From assembly GCA_900764225.1 (NCBI GenBank), contig CAAFNG010000241.1, forward strand, positions 1-14,548: a stretch of DNA of 14,548 nucleotides. Reading direction: 5' to 3'. Shown here in pieces: positions 1 to 7,295 of the stretch (position 1 is the stretch's first letter; every line of letters starts with the position of its first letter). Both the position numbers and the translations under genes were made by a program. Source of the DNA: Lachnospiraceae bacterium (lineage in GTDB: Bacteria > Bacillota > Clostridia > Lachnospirales > Lachnospiraceae). The notes under the pieces were generated by a model, which saw nothing but the letters and a program-made list of their open reading frames with translations, was not told the DNA's origin and ran no database searches.

Positions 1-36
1 ACGTCTCGTGGGCTCGGAGATGTGTATAAGAGACAG
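1..36 (+). other. Untrimmed Nextera (Tn5) sequencing adapter at contig end
   Basis: Bases 18-36 read AGATGTGTATAAGAGACAG, the 19-bp Tn5 mosaic end used in Illumina Nextera libraries. Bases 3-17 read GTCTCGTGGGCTCGG, the tail of the Nextera read-2 transposase adapter, directly joined to it. This is library sequence, not a natural transposon, and genomic sequence can begin no earlier than base 37. The match is to a known reagent sequence and is seen directly. Confidence 0.97.
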
Positions 37-125
37 GTGTAAATATACCATGACACACACGGAGATGTGTACAGTCGCCGCTTGTCGTACTGCTATATAA
101 GTACGAATAGGAGGAGACTTTTTTT
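37..125 (+). promoter_or_regulatory. Partial rpsJ leader with a hairpin before the RBS
   Basis: This is the 3' part of the untranslated leader of the S10 operon, cut off on the left by the contig end. A perfect 7-bp stem, TCGTACT (85-91) with AGTACGA (100-106) around an 8-nt loop, sits just before the ribosome binding site AGGAGGA (109-115). A weaker stem, ACACA (55-59) with TGTGT (66-70), lies upstream. No convincing promoter is visible, so transcription probably starts further left. The hairpin could affect access to the rpsJ start, but that is inference. The first ~35 bases deserve caution because they adjoin adapter. Confidence 0.5.
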
Positions 126-443
126 ATGGCAAATCAGGTAATGAGAATCACATTAAAGGCATATGATCATCAGCTCGTTGATGCATCTGCAGCAAAGATC
201 ATCGAGACAGTAAAGAAGAACGGAGCAATGGTAAGTGGACCGGTTCCGCTTCCTACTAAGAAAGAGGTTGTTACAATCTTAAGAGCTGTTCATAAATACA
301 AAGATTCCAGAGAGCAGTTTGAGCAGAGAACACATAAGAGACTTATCGATATCCTGACACCAACTCAGAAAACAGTAGATGCACTTTCCAGACTGGAGAT
401 GCCGGCTGGTGTTCACATCGATATCAAAATGAAAAATCGTTAA
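126..443 (+). CDS. rpsJ: Small ribosomal subunit protein uS10
   Basis: uS10 is a head protein of the 30S subunit and, as NusE in bacteria, also joins the NusB antitermination complex. The 105-aa product has the usual length (about 102-105 aa). It carries the family pattern [14 protein letters not shown] at residues 7-16, [10 protein letters not shown] near 36-45, and the conserved [15 protein letters not shown] segment near 62-76, which belongs to the extended loop reaching into the 30S core. The ATG at 126 follows AGGAGGA (109-115) and a T-run. It is the first gene of the S10 operon, with a 65-nt structured gap to rplC. Intact and unremarkable; identification is secure. Confidence 0.98.
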   Translation: MANQVMRITLKAYDHQLVDASAAKIIETVKKNGAMVSGPVPLPTKKEVVTILRAVHKYKDSREQFEQRTHKRLIDILTPTQKTVDALSRLEMPAGVHIDIKMKNR

Positions 444-486
444 TAATGTCATTTGACATTAACTATATGATTACCGAATGGTAATC
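444..486 (+). promoter_or_regulatory. Two tandem hairpins in the rpsJ-rplC junction
   Basis: The first stem is TAATGTC (444-450) with GACATTA (455-461), 7 bp around loop ATTT. The second is GATTACC (469-475) with GGTAATC (480-486), a perfect 7 bp around loop GAAT. It lies immediately before the rplC ribosome binding site (AAGGAGGA, 493-500). Neither is followed by a T-run, so they are not intrinsic terminators. Possible roles are translational control by a ribosomal protein, RNase processing, or mRNA stabilisation. The base pairing is seen; the role is inferred. Confidence 0.55.
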
Positions 487-508
487 CGCTATAAGGAGGA
501 AGAAAGAA

Positions 509-1141
509 ATGCAGAAAGCTATTTTAGCTACTAAAGTCGGAATGACTCAGATCTTCAATGAAGATGGAATGTTAATTCCGGTAACTGTTTTACAGGCAGG
601 TCCTTGCGTTGTAACTCAGGTTAAAACTGAGGAGAACGATGGATACGCATCAGTTCAGGTTGGCTTCGGCGAGATCAGAGAGAAACTGGTCAACAAACCG
701 GAGAAAGGCCACTTTGACAAAGCTGGTGTAGCTGTAAAGAGATTTGTAAAAGAATTCAGATTTGACAATGCCGGCGAGTATGAGGTTGGACAGGAGATCA
801 AGGCTGATATCTTTGCAGCAGGAGATCATATCGATGCTACTGCAGTTTCCAAAGGTAAAGGCTTCCAGGGCGCCATCAAGAGACATGGCCAGTCCAGAGG
901 ACCTATGGCTCACGGTTCTAAATATCATCGTCATGCAGGTTCCAACGGCGCTTGCTCCGATCCGAGCAAGGTTTTCAAAGGAAAACATATGCCAGGTCAC
1001 ATGGGACATGTTCAGGTAACTGTTCAGAATCTTGAGATCGTACGTGTAGATACAGAGAATAACTTACTGTTAGTTAAAGGTGCTGTTCCAGGACCTAAGA
1101 AATCTTTGGTTACAATCAAAGAGACAGTAAAGTCCTTATAA
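509..1141 (+). CDS. rplC: Large ribosomal subunit protein uL3
   Basis: uL3 binds 23S rRNA early in 50S assembly; its extended loop reaches toward the peptidyl transferase centre. The 210-aa product matches the family length. Visible hallmarks are the N-terminal KVGMTQIF (about 9-16), the [20 protein letters not shown] stretch (about 116-135), and the KHMPGHMG loop near 159-166. The ATG at 509 follows AAGGAGGA (493-500) at good distance. It lies 65 nt after rpsJ, behind two hairpins, and 21 nt before rplD. Substitutions in the central loop are known to cause pleuromutilin or linezolid resistance in other bacteria; nothing here looks unusual by eye. Confidence 0.98.
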   Translation: MQKAILATKVGMTQIFNEDGMLIPVTVLQAGPCVVTQVKTEENDGYASVQVGFGEIREKLVNKPEKGHFDKAGVAVKRFVKEFRFDNAGEYEVGQEIKADIFAAGDHIDATAVSKGKGFQGAIKRHGQSRGPMAHGSKYHRHAGSNGACSDPSKVFKGKHMPGHMGHVQVTVQNLEIVRVDTENNLLLVKGAVPGPKKSLVTIKETVKSL

Positions 1142-1162
1142 TAGGAAAGGAGGAGCATCAGA

Positions 1163-1783
1163 ATGGCTAATGTAACTGTTTATAATATGGAAGGCAATGA
1201 AGTTGGCACAATGGAGCTGAATGACGCAGTATTCGGCGTTGAGATCAATGAGCATCTCGTTCATCTTGCAGTTGTTCGTCAGCTTGCAAATAACCGTCAG
1301 GGAACTCAGAAAGCGAAAACTCGTTCTGAGGTAAGAGGCGGCGGAAGAAAACCGTGGAGACAGAAAGGAACAGGTCATGCAAGACAGGGTTCCATCCGTG
1401 CACCACAGTGGACAGGCGGCGGTGTTGTATTCGCTCCGGTTCCGAGAGATTATGAAGTAAAAATGAACAAGAAGGAAAGAAGAGCAGCTCTTAAATCCGC
1501 TCTGACATCCAAGGTTCAGGATAATAAACTTGTTGTTGTTGACAGCCTTGCACTTGCTGAGGTTAAGACAAAAGAGATGCAGAAGGTTCTTACAAACCTG
1601 AAAGCAGAGAAAGCTCTTGTAATCACAGCTGACAACGATCAGAACGTAATTCTTTCTGCAAGAAACATCGCTGACGTGGAAACTGCAACACCGGCTACAA
1701 TCAACACATACGATGTTATGAAACACAACACCGTAGTTGTTACAAAGGATGCTGTTGCATCTATCGAGGAGGTATACGCATAA
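1163..1783 (+). CDS. rplD: Large ribosomal subunit protein uL4
   Basis: uL4 is a 50S protein whose long loop lines the peptide exit tunnel. In E. coli it also represses the S10 operon through the leader RNA and helps transcription attenuation; whether that applies here is unknown. The 206-aa product has the basic tunnel loop [18 protein letters not shown] at residues 59-76, the site where macrolide-resistance changes occur in other species; this copy looks wild type. The GTG-free ATG start at 1163 follows AAAGGAGGA (1145-1153). Its stop overlaps the rplW start by one base (TAATG, 1781-1785), a sign of translational coupling. Confidence 0.98.
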   Translation: MANVTVYNMEGNEVGTMELNDAVFGVEINEHLVHLAVVRQLANNRQGTQKAKTRSEVRGGGRKPWRQKGTGHARQGSIRAPQWTGGGVVFAPVPRDYEVKMNKKERRAALKSALTSKVQDNKLVVVDSLALAEVKTKEMQKVLTNLKAEKALVITADNDQNVILSARNIADVETATPATINTYDVMKHNTVVVTKDAVASIEEVYA

Positions 1784-2082
1784 TGGCAAGTATTCAGTAC
1801 TATGACGTAATCATCCGTCCGGTTATCACAGAGAAATCCATGGCAGACATGGGTGAGAAGAAATATACATTCCTTGTACATCCGGAAGCTAACAAGACTC
1901 AGATCAAAGAGGCTGTTGAGAAGATGTTCGAGGGAACAAAAGTTAAAAGCGTTAACACCATCAACATGGATGGCAAGAAAAAACGCCGTGGAATGGTAGT
2001 TGGAAAAACTGCTAAGACTAAGAAAGCTATCGTAGCTCTTACAGAAGAGAGCAAAGATATCGAGATCTTCGAAGGACTTTAA
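1783..2082 (+). CDS. rplW: Large ribosomal subunit protein uL23
   Basis: uL23 sits at the exit of the ribosomal tunnel and forms the docking site for trigger factor and the signal recognition particle. The 99-aa product has the expected length. It shows the family motifs IRPVITEKS (about 11-19) and the [20 protein letters not shown] stretch (about 30-49), followed by the basic loop KKKRRG. The start overlaps the rplD stop by one base; its ribosome binding site GAGGAGGT lies inside the 3' end of rplD (1766-1773). The next gene, rplB, is 62 nt away across a structured gap. Confidence 0.97.
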   Translation: MASIQYYDVIIRPVITEKSMADMGEKKYTFLVHPEANKTQIKEAVEKMFEGTKVKSVNTINMDGKKKRRGMVVGKTAKTKKAIVALTEESKDIEIFEGL

Positions 2083-2096
2083 TTAGAAATTAAGCC

Positions 2097-2130
2097 CGAA
2101 TATGTGCACGAAAGCACGAGAACAAATTCG
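2097..2130 (+). promoter_or_regulatory. Two-tier stem-loop in the rplW-rplB junction
   Basis: An outer stem CGAAT (2097-2101) with ATTCG (2126-2130) encloses an inner stem TGTGC (2103-2107) with GCACG (2114-2118; closing T-G wobble) and loop ACGAAA. The rplB ribosome binding site AAAGGAGA follows directly (2131-2138). There is no T-run, so this is not a terminator. The stems are short, so the fold is plausible rather than certain. A role in rplB translation is inference. Confidence 0.35.
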
Positions 2131-2144
2131 AAAGGAGAAACATC

Positions 2145-2990
2145 ATGGGAATCAAAAGCTATAACCCATATACACCGTCAAGAAGACATATGACTGGTTC
2201 CGACTTCTCTGAGATTACAGCTGCAAAACCAGAGAAATCCCTCGTTACTTCCCTTAAGAAGAACGCCGGACGTAATAATCAGGGTAAAATCACTGTAAGA
2301 CATCAGGGTGGCGGAAGCAGAAGAAAATATAGAATCATCGACTTCAAGAGAAGAAAAGATGGAATCCCTGCAACAGTAAAAACAATCGAGTACGATCCGA
2401 ACAGAACAGCTAACATCGCTCTTATCTGCTACGCAGATGGCGAGAAAGCTTACATCCTCGCGCCAGAGGGACTTAAAGTAGGCCAGAAGGTTTACAATGG
2501 TCCGGAAGCTGAGGTTCGTGTTGGAAACTGCCTCCCGCTGGAGCTTATCCCGGTTGGTACTATGGTTCACAACATTGAGCTCCATCCTGGAAAAGGCGGA
2601 CAGATGGTTCGTTCTGCAGGAAACGGTGCTCAGCTCATGGCTAAAGAAGGAAAGTACGCAACACTTCGTCTTCCTTCCGGTGAGATGAGAATGGTTCCGA
2701 TCGTATGCCGCGCAACAGTTGGTGTAATCGGAAACGGAGATCACAACCTTATTAACATTGGTAAAGCAGGACGTAAACGTAACATGGGTATCAGACCTAC
2801 AGTTCGTGGTTCCGTTATGAACCCGAATGACCATCCACATGGTGGTGGTGAAGGTAAGACCGGTATCGGACGCCCAGGCCCATGCACACCGTGGGGCAAA
2901 CCGGCTCTCGGCCTGAAGACCAGAAAGAAAAACAAACAGTCCAACAAGTACATCGTAAGAAGACGCGATGGAAAAGCATTATCCAAATAA
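2145..2990 (+). CDS. rplB: Large ribosomal subunit protein uL2
   Basis: uL2 is one of the most conserved 50S proteins; it binds 23S rRNA near the peptidyl transferase centre and helps join the subunits. The 281-aa product is slightly longer than the usual 273-278 aa. It has the N-terminal [13 protein letters not shown], the central RNA-binding region ([20 protein letters not shown], about 69-88), and the C-terminal [13 protein letters not shown] signature containing His-230 and His-232, the region implicated in peptidyl transfer. The ATG at 2145 follows AAAGGAGA. rpsS begins 15 nt downstream. Confidence 0.98.
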   Translation: MGIKSYNPYTPSRRHMTGSDFSEITAAKPEKSLVTSLKKNAGRNNQGKITVRHQGGGSRRKYRIIDFKRRKDGIPATVKTIEYDPNRTANIALICYADGEKAYILAPEGLKVGQKVYNGPEAEVRVGNCLPLELIPVGTMVHNIELHPGKGGQMVRSAGNGAQLMAKEGKYATLRLPSGEMRMVPIVCRATVGVIGNGDHNLINIGKAGRKRNMGIRPTVRGSVMNPNDHPHGGGEGKTGIGRPGPCTPWGKPALGLKTRKKNKQSNKYIVRRRDGKALSK

Positions 2991-3005
2991 TAAGGAGGAG
3001 AAAGA

Positions 3006-3287
3006 ATGTCTCGTTCACTGAAAAAAGGACCTTTTGCAGACCAGAGCTTACTTAAAAAAGTTGACGCTTTAAACGCTGCAAATGATAAATCCGTAATCAA
3101 AACTTGGTCTCGCCGTTCCACAATCTTCCCGTCTTTCGTAGGACACACAATCGCTGTTCATGACGGAAGAAAACATGTGCCGGTATATATCACAGAGGAT
3201 ATGGTCGGACACAAACTTGGTGAGTTCGTTGCAACAAGAACTTACAGAGGACACGGAAAAGACGAGAAGAAGTCTGGAGTACGCTAG
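3006..3287 (+). CDS. rpsS: Small ribosomal subunit protein uS19
   Basis: uS19 lies in the head of the 30S subunit, pairs with S13 and contacts the A-site region. The 93-aa product is of normal length and almost entirely conserved: [10 protein letters not shown] at the start, [20 protein letters not shown] (about 34-53), and [20 protein letters not shown] near the C-terminus. The ribosome binding site AAGGAGGAG (2992-3000) lies between the rplB stop and the ATG. An 86-nt gap with a strong hairpin separates it from rplV. Confidence 0.98.
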   Translation: MSRSLKKGPFADQSLLKKVDALNAANDKSVIKTWSRRSTIFPSFVGHTIAVHDGRKHVPVYITEDMVGHKLGEFVATRTYRGHGKDEKKSGVR

Positions 3288-3302
3288 TCATTAGATTTAT
3301 AA

Positions 3303-3333
3303 CTGCCCGCTGTCACATTAAGACAGCTGGCAG
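3303..3333 (+). promoter_or_regulatory. Strong GC-rich hairpin in the rpsS-rplV junction
   Basis: CTGCC (3303-3307) and GCTGTC (3309-3314) pair with GACAGC (3322-3327) and GGCAG (3329-3333): eleven Watson-Crick pairs interrupted by one C/T mismatch, with a 7-nt loop ACATTAA. It is among the most stable-looking intergenic hairpins in the cluster. The following bases (ATAACTCAGATATCG) are not a T-run, which argues against an intrinsic terminator. Pairing is seen directly; a regulatory or processing role is inferred. Confidence 0.6.
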
Positions 3334-3373
3334 ATAACTCAGATATCGAATTTAGGAAAGGAGGCACTTTAAG

Positions 3374-3763
3374 ATGGCAAAAGGACATAGAAGCCAGATA
3401 AAGAGAGCCAGAAATGAGAATAATAGAGAGACAAGGCCGTCTGCAAAGTTATCTTATGCAAGAATTTCTGTTCAGAAAGCCTGCTACGTATTAGACGCAA
3501 TCCGTGGCAAAGATGTACAGACAGCACTTGGTATCCTCACATACAATCCGAGATACGCTTCCAGCGTGATCAAGAAACTGCTTGAGTCAGCAGTAGCTAA
3601 CGCTGAGAACAACAACGGAATGAACGCAGATAACCTTTATGTTGCAGCATGCTATGCAGATAAGGGACCTACAATGAAGAGAATTCAGCCGAGAGCACAG
3701 GGTAGAGCTTACAGAATCGAGAAGAGAACAAGCCATATCACAGTTGTGCTTGATGAAAGGTAA
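3374..3763 (+). CDS. rplV: Large ribosomal subunit protein uL22
   Basis: uL22 spans the 50S subunit and its long beta-hairpin lines the exit tunnel next to L4. The 129-aa product is somewhat longer than the 110-113 aa of many species because of a basic N-terminal extension ([20 protein letters not shown]). The core begins near [18 protein letters not shown] (residues 29-46). The tunnel hairpin lies around residues 90-115 ([20 protein letters not shown]). The start at 3374 is set by AAAGGAGG (3357-3364). rpsC follows after 11 nt. Confidence 0.97.
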   Translation: MAKGHRSQIKRARNENNRETRPSAKLSYARISVQKACYVLDAIRGKDVQTALGILTYNPRYASSVIKKLLESAVANAENNNGMNADNLYVAACYADKGPTMKRIQPRAQGRAYRIEKRTSHITVVLDER

Positions 3764-3774
3764 GGAGGAAAAGC

Positions 3775-4431
3775 ATGGGACAGAAAGTTAATCCGCATGG
3801 CCTTAGAGTCGGAGTTATCAAGGATTGGGATTCCAGATGGTATGCAGAAGACAAATTTGCTGACTACCTGGTAGAAGACTACAACATCAGAACATTCCTT
3901 AAAAAGAAATTATACAGCGCAGGTGTTTCCAAGATCGAGATCGAGAGAGCATCTGACAGAGTTAAAATCATCATCTACACAGCAAAACCTGGTATCGTAA
4001 TCGGTAAAGGTGGAGCAGAGATCGAGAAAGTTAAAGCTGAGCTTCAGAAATACACAGATAAGAAGCTTATCGTTGACATCAAAGAAGTAAAGAGACCGGA
4101 CAAAGATGCACAGCTCGTAGCTGAGAACATTGCTCTTCAGCTTGAGAACCGTATTTCTTTCAGACGTGCTATGAAGTCCACAATGCAGAGAACAATGAAG
4201 GCTGGCGCTAAGGGAATCAAGACTTCCGTATCCGGACGTCTCGGAGGAGCTGATATGGCTCGTACAGAGTTCTACAGCGAGGGAACAATTCCGCTTCAGA
4301 CACTTCGTGCAGATATCGATTATGGCTTTGCGGAAGCAGACACCACATACGGTAAAGTTGGTGTTAAGGCATGGATCTACAATGGTGAGATTCTTCCAAC
4401 AAAAGGAACTAAGGAAGGGAGCGATAAATAA
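3775..4431 (+). CDS. rpsC: Small ribosomal subunit protein uS3
   Basis: uS3 sits at the mRNA entry side of the 30S head and takes part in mRNA helicase activity and decoding. The 218-aa product matches the bacterial length. It starts [13 protein letters not shown], has a KH-type RNA-binding domain with the GxxG-type loop IGKGG at residues 76-80, and a C-terminal domain with the conserved [17 protein letters not shown] stretch (about 153-169). AAGGAGG lies just before the ATG at 3775. Its stop overlaps the rplP start by one base (TAATG at 4429-4433). Confidence 0.98.
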   Translation: MGQKVNPHGLRVGVIKDWDSRWYAEDKFADYLVEDYNIRTFLKKKLYSAGVSKIEIERASDRVKIIIYTAKPGIVIGKGGAEIEKVKAELQKYTDKKLIVDIKEVKRPDKDAQLVAENIALQLENRISFRRAMKSTMQRTMKAGAKGIKTSVSGRLGGADMARTEFYSEGTIPLQTLRADIDYGFAEADTTYGKVGVKAWIYNGEILPTKGTKEGSDK

Positions 4432-4868
4432 TGTTAATGCCAAAAAGAGTAAAACGTCGTAAACAATTCCGTGGCTCCATGAGAGGAAAAGCCCTGAGAG
4501 GCAATGCCATCAACTATGGTGATTTCGGACTTGTTGCTACTGAGCCGTGCTGGATCAGATCTAACCAGATCGAGGCAGCCCGTGTTGCTATGACCCGTTA
4601 CATTAAGCGTGGCGGTAAAGTTTGGATTAAGATTTTCCCGGATAAACCGGTAACAGCTAAACCAGCTGAGACTCGAATGGGTTCCGGAAAAGGCGCTCTG
4701 GAGTACTGGGTAGCAGTAGTTAAACCAGGTCGTGTTATGTTTGAGATTGCAGGCGTGTCCGAAGAGGTTGCCCGTGAAGCATTACGTCTTGCAATGCACA
4801 AGTTACCATGTAAATGTAAAATAGTTTCTCGTGCAGACTTAGAAGGCGGTGATAACAGTGAAAATTAA
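4431..4868 (+). CDS. rplP: Large ribosomal subunit protein uL16
   Basis: uL16 helps position A-site tRNA and completes 50S maturation. The 145-aa product shows [15 protein letters not shown] at the N-terminus, the central [20 protein letters not shown] stretch (about 64-83), and [19 protein letters not shown] following it. The start overlapping the rpsC stop is chosen because the MLxPKRVK beginning is the family norm; a second ATG six bases later would give MPKRVK. The last 11 bases overlap rpmC if the preferred GTG of rpmC is right, which suggests coupled translation. Confidence 0.97.
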   Translation: MLMPKRVKRRKQFRGSMRGKALRGNAINYGDFGLVATEPCWIRSNQIEAARVAMTRYIKRGGKVWIKIFPDKPVTAKPAETRMGSGKGALEYWVAVVKPGRVMFEIAGVSEEVAREALRLAMHKLPCKCKIVSRADLEGGDNSEN

Positions 4869-5067
4869 TAAGTTCGTGGAAGATTTAAAAGCAAAGTCAG
4901 TTGCAGAACTGAATGATGAATTAGTAGCTGCTAAAAAAGAGCTTTTCAATCTGAGATTTCAGAATGCAACAAACCAGTTAGACAATACAGGCCGAATCAA
5001 AGAGGTTCGTAAGAATATTGCCAGAATCCAGACAGTAATCACTGAGCAGGCAAACGCTTCCAAATAG
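4858..5067 (+). CDS. rpmC: Large ribosomal subunit protein uL29
   Basis: uL29 is a small two-helix protein beside L23 at the tunnel exit. I place the start at the GTG at 4858, giving 69 aa beginning [13 protein letters not shown]. Reasons: AAGGCGGTGAT (4843-4853) is one mismatch from the full anti-Shine-Dalgarno complement and sits 4 nt upstream, whereas the earlier in-frame GTG at 4849 lies inside that site and adds only three residues. The helices carry the conserved [20 protein letters not shown] segment (about 29-48). It overlaps rplP by 11 nt and precedes rpsQ by 17 nt. Confidence 0.93.
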   Translation: MKINKFVEDLKAKSVAELNDELVAAKKELFNLRFQNATNQLDNTGRIKEVRKNIARIQTVITEQANASK

Positions 5068-5084
5068 GACAGGAGGACACAATC

Positions 5085-5339
5085 GTGGAAAGAAATCTGA
5101 GAAAAACCCGCGTGGGTAAGGTTGTCAGCAACAAAATGGACAAGACCATCGTCGTTGCAATTGAAGACCATGTCAAACATCCTCTTTACAAAAAAATCGT
5201 GAAGAGAACATATAAATTAAAAGCTCATGATGAGAATAATGAGTGCAACATCGGAGATACCGTTAAGGTAATGGAGACCAGACCGCTGTCCAAGGACAAG
5301 AGATGGAGACTGGTTGAGATCGTAGAGAAAGCTAAATAA
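5085..5339 (+). CDS. rpsQ: Small ribosomal subunit protein uS17
   Basis: uS17 is an early-binding 30S protein with an OB fold that contacts 16S rRNA in the body. The 84-aa product has the typical [19 protein letters not shown] opening, the [19 protein letters not shown] segment (about 32-50), and [20 protein letters not shown] near 54-73, all standard. It starts with GTG at 5085 behind AGGAGG (5071-5076); no ATG is available nearby that preserves the conserved N-terminus. The stop codon is followed at once by the rplN ribosome binding site. Confidence 0.97.
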   Translation: MERNLRKTRVGKVVSNKMDKTIVVAIEDHVKHPLYKKIVKRTYKLKAHDENNECNIGDTVKVMETRPLSKDKRWRLVEIVEKAK

Positions 5340-5352
5340 GGAGGAAACCAGT

Positions 5353-5721
5353 ATGATTCAGCAGGAAACTAGACTGAAAGTTGCCGACAACACTGGTGCA
5401 AAAGAAATCCTTTGTATTCGTGTTATGGGCGGCTCTACAAGAAGATATGCAAACATCGGTGACACAATCGTTGCTACGGTTAAAGATGCAACACCAGGCG
5501 GCGTTGTTAAAAAAGGTGACGTTGTTAAAGCTGTAGTTGTTAGAACTAAAAAAGGCGCTCGTCGTAAAGACGGATCTTACATCCGTTTCGATGAAAATGC
5601 TGCCGTAATTATCAAGGATGACTTAACTCCGAGAGGAACACGTATCTTTGGACCAGTTGCCAGAGAGCTTCGTGAGAAGAAATTCATGAAGATCGTTTCC
5701 TTAGCTCCGGAAGTATTATAG
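5353..5721 (+). CDS. rplN: Large ribosomal subunit protein uL14
   Basis: uL14 lies at the subunit interface of the 50S particle, contacts 16S helix 14 and is the docking site for silencing factor RsfS. The 122-aa length is exactly typical. It begins [18 protein letters not shown] and contains the family pattern [20 protein letters not shown] (about 66-85) and [13 protein letters not shown] (about 97-109). AAGGAGG (5338-5344) overlaps the rpsQ stop. rplX follows after 11 nt with its own AGGAGGG. Intact. Confidence 0.98.
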   Translation: MIQQETRLKVADNTGAKEILCIRVMGGSTRRYANIGDTIVATVKDATPGGVVKKGDVVKAVVVRTKKGARRKDGSYIRFDENAAVIIKDDLTPRGTRIFGPVARELREKKFMKIVSLAPEVL

Positions 5722-5732
5722 GAGGGTGCCGA

Positions 5733-6044
5733 ATGTCAGCTATGAAGATTAAAAAAGGTGATACTGTAAAAGTTATCGCTGGAAAAGATAAAGGTAAGGA
5801 CGGAAAAGTTCTTGCAGTTAACGTAAAAGACAACACAGTAGTTGTTGAGAACGTGAACATGGTTACAAAGCACGCTAAACCGTCCGCAGCTAATCAGAAC
5901 GGTGGAATCGTGACAAAAGAAGCTCCGCTTCACATCTCCAACGTAATGCTCGTTGTAGACGGAAAAGCTACAAGAGTAGGTTTCAAGATGGACGGAGACA
6001 AGAAAGTTCGCTTTGCTAAAGCAACTGGAAAGACAATCGATTAA
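5733..6044 (+). CDS. rplX: Large ribosomal subunit protein uL24
   Basis: uL24 starts 50S assembly and later lies near the tunnel exit. The 103-aa product carries the KOW motif ([20 protein letters not shown], residues 7-26), followed by the conserved NMVTKHAKP segment and a C-terminal domain ending [12 protein letters not shown]. Two starts are possible, ATG 5733 (MSAMKIKK) and ATG 5742 (MKIKK). The AGGAGGG at 5721-5727 stands 5 nt before the first, so that one is preferred. The gap to rplE is 22 nt. Confidence 0.96.
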   Translation: MSAMKIKKGDTVKVIAGKDKGKDGKVLAVNVKDNTVVVENVNMVTKHAKPSAANQNGGIVTKEAPLHISNVMLVVDGKATRVGFKMDGDKKVRFAKATGKTID

Positions 6045-6066
6045 TTAAGAGAGGAGGCATATAAAG

Positions 6067-6606
6067 GTGAGTAGATTAAAAGATCTTTACAAGAACGAGA
6101 TCATGGATGCCATGACCAAGAAATTCGGATACAAAAACGTAATGGAAGTGCCAAAACTCGAGAAAATCGTTGTTAACATGGGTGTTGGCGAGGCTAAAGA
6201 GAACGCTAAACTTCTTGACGCTGCAATCGCAGATATGGAACTTGTTACAGGACAGAAAGCAATCGCTACAAAAGCTAAGAAATCTGTCGCTAACTTCAAA
6301 ATCAGAGAGGGTATGCCGATCGGATGTAAAGTTACTCTGAGAGGCGAGAAGATGTATGAGTTCGCTGATCGTCTTATCAACCTTGCTCTTCCACGTGTAC
6401 GTGACTTCCGTGGTGTTAACCCGAACGCATTCGACGGCAGAGGAAACTACGCCCTTGGTATCAAAGAGCAGCTGATCTTCCCAGAGGTTGAGTACGATAA
6501 GGTTGATAAAGTAAGAGGAATGGATGTTATCTTCGTTACAACTGCAAAGACAGACGAAGAGGCACGCGAATTACTGACATTATTCAACATGCCATTTGCT
6601 AAATAG
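6067..6606 (+). CDS. rplE: Large ribosomal subunit protein uL5
   Basis: uL5 binds 5S rRNA and forms an intersubunit bridge and P-site tRNA contact in the central protuberance. The 179-aa product has the usual length. It contains the [16 protein letters not shown] stretch (about 28-43), the [20 protein letters not shown] region (about 72-91), [19 protein letters not shown] (about 112-130), and the [20 protein letters not shown] end. It starts with GTG at 6067 behind AGGAGG (6052-6057). In E. coli the spc operon is repressed by S8 near this start; no matching structure is obvious here by eye. Confidence 0.97.
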   Translation: MSRLKDLYKNEIMDAMTKKFGYKNVMEVPKLEKIVVNMGVGEAKENAKLLDAAIADMELVTGQKAIATKAKKSVANFKIREGMPIGCKVTLRGEKMYEFADRLINLALPRVRDFRGVNPNAFDGRGNYALGIKEQLIFPEVEYDKVDKVRGMDVIFVTTAKTDEEARELLTLFNMPFAK

Positions 6607-6619
6607 GAGGAAAAGATTC

Positions 6620-6805
6620 ATGGCTAAAACAGCAATGAAAATTAAACAGCAGCGCAAAGCTAAATTCTCCACAAGAGAGTATACTCGCTGCAGAATCTGT
6701 GGCCGTCCACATGCATACCTGAGAAAATACGGAATTTGCAGAATCTGCTTCCGTGAGCTGGCATACAAAGGTCAGATCCCGGGTGTTAAAAAAGCTTCCT
6801 GGTAG
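6620..6805 (+). CDS. rpsN: Small ribosomal subunit protein uS14, zinc-binding type
   Basis: uS14 helps assemble the 30S head. This is the short zinc-ribbon form: 61 aa with CRIC at residues 24-27 and CRIC at 40-43, giving the four cysteines Cys24, Cys27, Cys40 and Cys43. It ends with the conserved [11 protein letters not shown]. The start is the ATG at 6620, set by AGGAGG (6605-6610) at normal distance; reading further upstream would only extend into the rplE tail and the binding site itself. The cluster copy being zinc-dependent is common in Clostridia; a zinc-free paralogue elsewhere in the genome cannot be judged from this window. Confidence 0.97.
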   Translation: MAKTAMKIKQQRKAKFSTREYTRCRICGRPHAYLRKYGICRICFRELAYKGQIPGVKKASW

Positions 6806-6814
6806 GCCGAAAGC
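6800..6814 (+). repeat. 15-bp direct repeat, copy 1 (rpsN 3' end)
   Basis: TGGTAGGCCGAAAGC spans the final Trp codon and stop of rpsN and nine bases beyond. The identical 15-mer occurs at the end of rpsH (7281-7295). Part of the identity comes from both proteins ending in Trp plus TAG, but the noncoding GCCGAAAGC is also shared. Just after this copy comes AATTTTTT (6815-6822). With AAAAAAGCTTC (6788-6798) this allows a weak, imperfect terminator-like fold. Confidence 0.6.
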
Positions 6815-6884
6815 AATTTTTTGAACAGTATATAAATAATATTCACACGACATGTAAAGTCTGAAGAAAGAGGAGGAAACTTAC

Positions 6885-7286
6885 ATGACAATGAGCGATC
6901 CGATCGCAGATATGCTTACAAGAATCCGTAACGCAAACACTGCAAAACATGACACTGTAGACGTACCGGCATCCAAGATGAAAATTGCTATTGCAAACAT
7001 CCTTGTAGATGAGGGATACATCGCTAAATATGATCTGGTTGAGGACGGAGTTATCAGAACTCTTCACATCACACTGAAATACGGTGAGGACAAAAACCAG
7101 AATAGCATCACAGGACGTAAGAGAATCTCCAAACCAGGTCTTCGTGTATACGCAGCCAAGGACGAGCTTCCGAGGGTTCTTGGCGGACTTGGTATCGCAA
7201 TCCTTTCCACAAACAAAGGTGTTATCACTGACAAAGAGGCTCGTAAGCTTCAGGTTGGTGGCGAGGTTCTTGCATTCGTTTGGTAG
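6885..7286 (+). CDS. rpsH: Small ribosomal subunit protein uS8
   Basis: uS8 binds the central domain of 16S rRNA and in E. coli is the translational repressor of the spc operon. The 133-aa product has the conserved [16 protein letters not shown]-terminus (residues 3-17), [14 protein letters not shown] (about 26-39), and the C-terminal [20 protein letters not shown] (about 105-124) followed by GGEVLAFVW. The ATG at 6885 lies 8 nt after AGGAGG (6871-6876); the second ATG (6891) would be too far. It is set off by unusually long gaps on both sides (79 and 97 nt). Confidence 0.97.
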   Translation: MTMSDPIADMLTRIRNANTAKHDTVDVPASKMKIAIANILVDEGYIAKYDLVEDGVIRTLHITLKYGEDKNQNSITGRKRISKPGLRVYAAKDELPRVLGGLGIAILSTNKGVITDKEARKLQVGGEVLAFVW

Positions 7287-7295
7287 GCCGAAAGC
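7281..7295 (+). repeat. 15-bp direct repeat, copy 2 (rpsH 3' end)
   Basis: This is the second TGGTAGGCCGAAAGC, identical to 6800-6814, again covering the last Trp codon, the TAG stop and nine noncoding bases. It begins the structured rpsH-rplF spacer. The shared noncoding part could come from a past local duplication or be coincidence. Confidence 0.6.

Noticed and set aside
1..36. Natural Tn5 or other transposon end
   Set aside because: The mosaic end is joined to the Nextera adapter tail and there is no transposase or target duplication; it is a library artefact.
1136..1789. 217-aa open frame on the minus strand across rplD
   Set aside because: It is the mirror of a secure uL4 gene, has no binding site or family pattern, and its Cys/Ser-rich composition is typical of antisense shadow frames.
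2178..2840. 220-aa open frame on the minus strand across rplB
   Set aside because: Antisense to uL2, no ribosome binding site, no recognisable protein pattern; a by-product of biased codon use.
6596..6619. Longer rpsN starting at 6596
   Set aside because: It would add eight residues read from the rplE tail and the ribosome binding site itself; the ATG at 6620 gives the standard 61-aa protein.
6806..6884. Internal promoter or true terminator in the rpsN-rpsH gap
   Set aside because: AT-rich words such as TATAAA have no partner -35 at correct spacing, and the T-run lacks a stable stem, so neither is firm enough to list.
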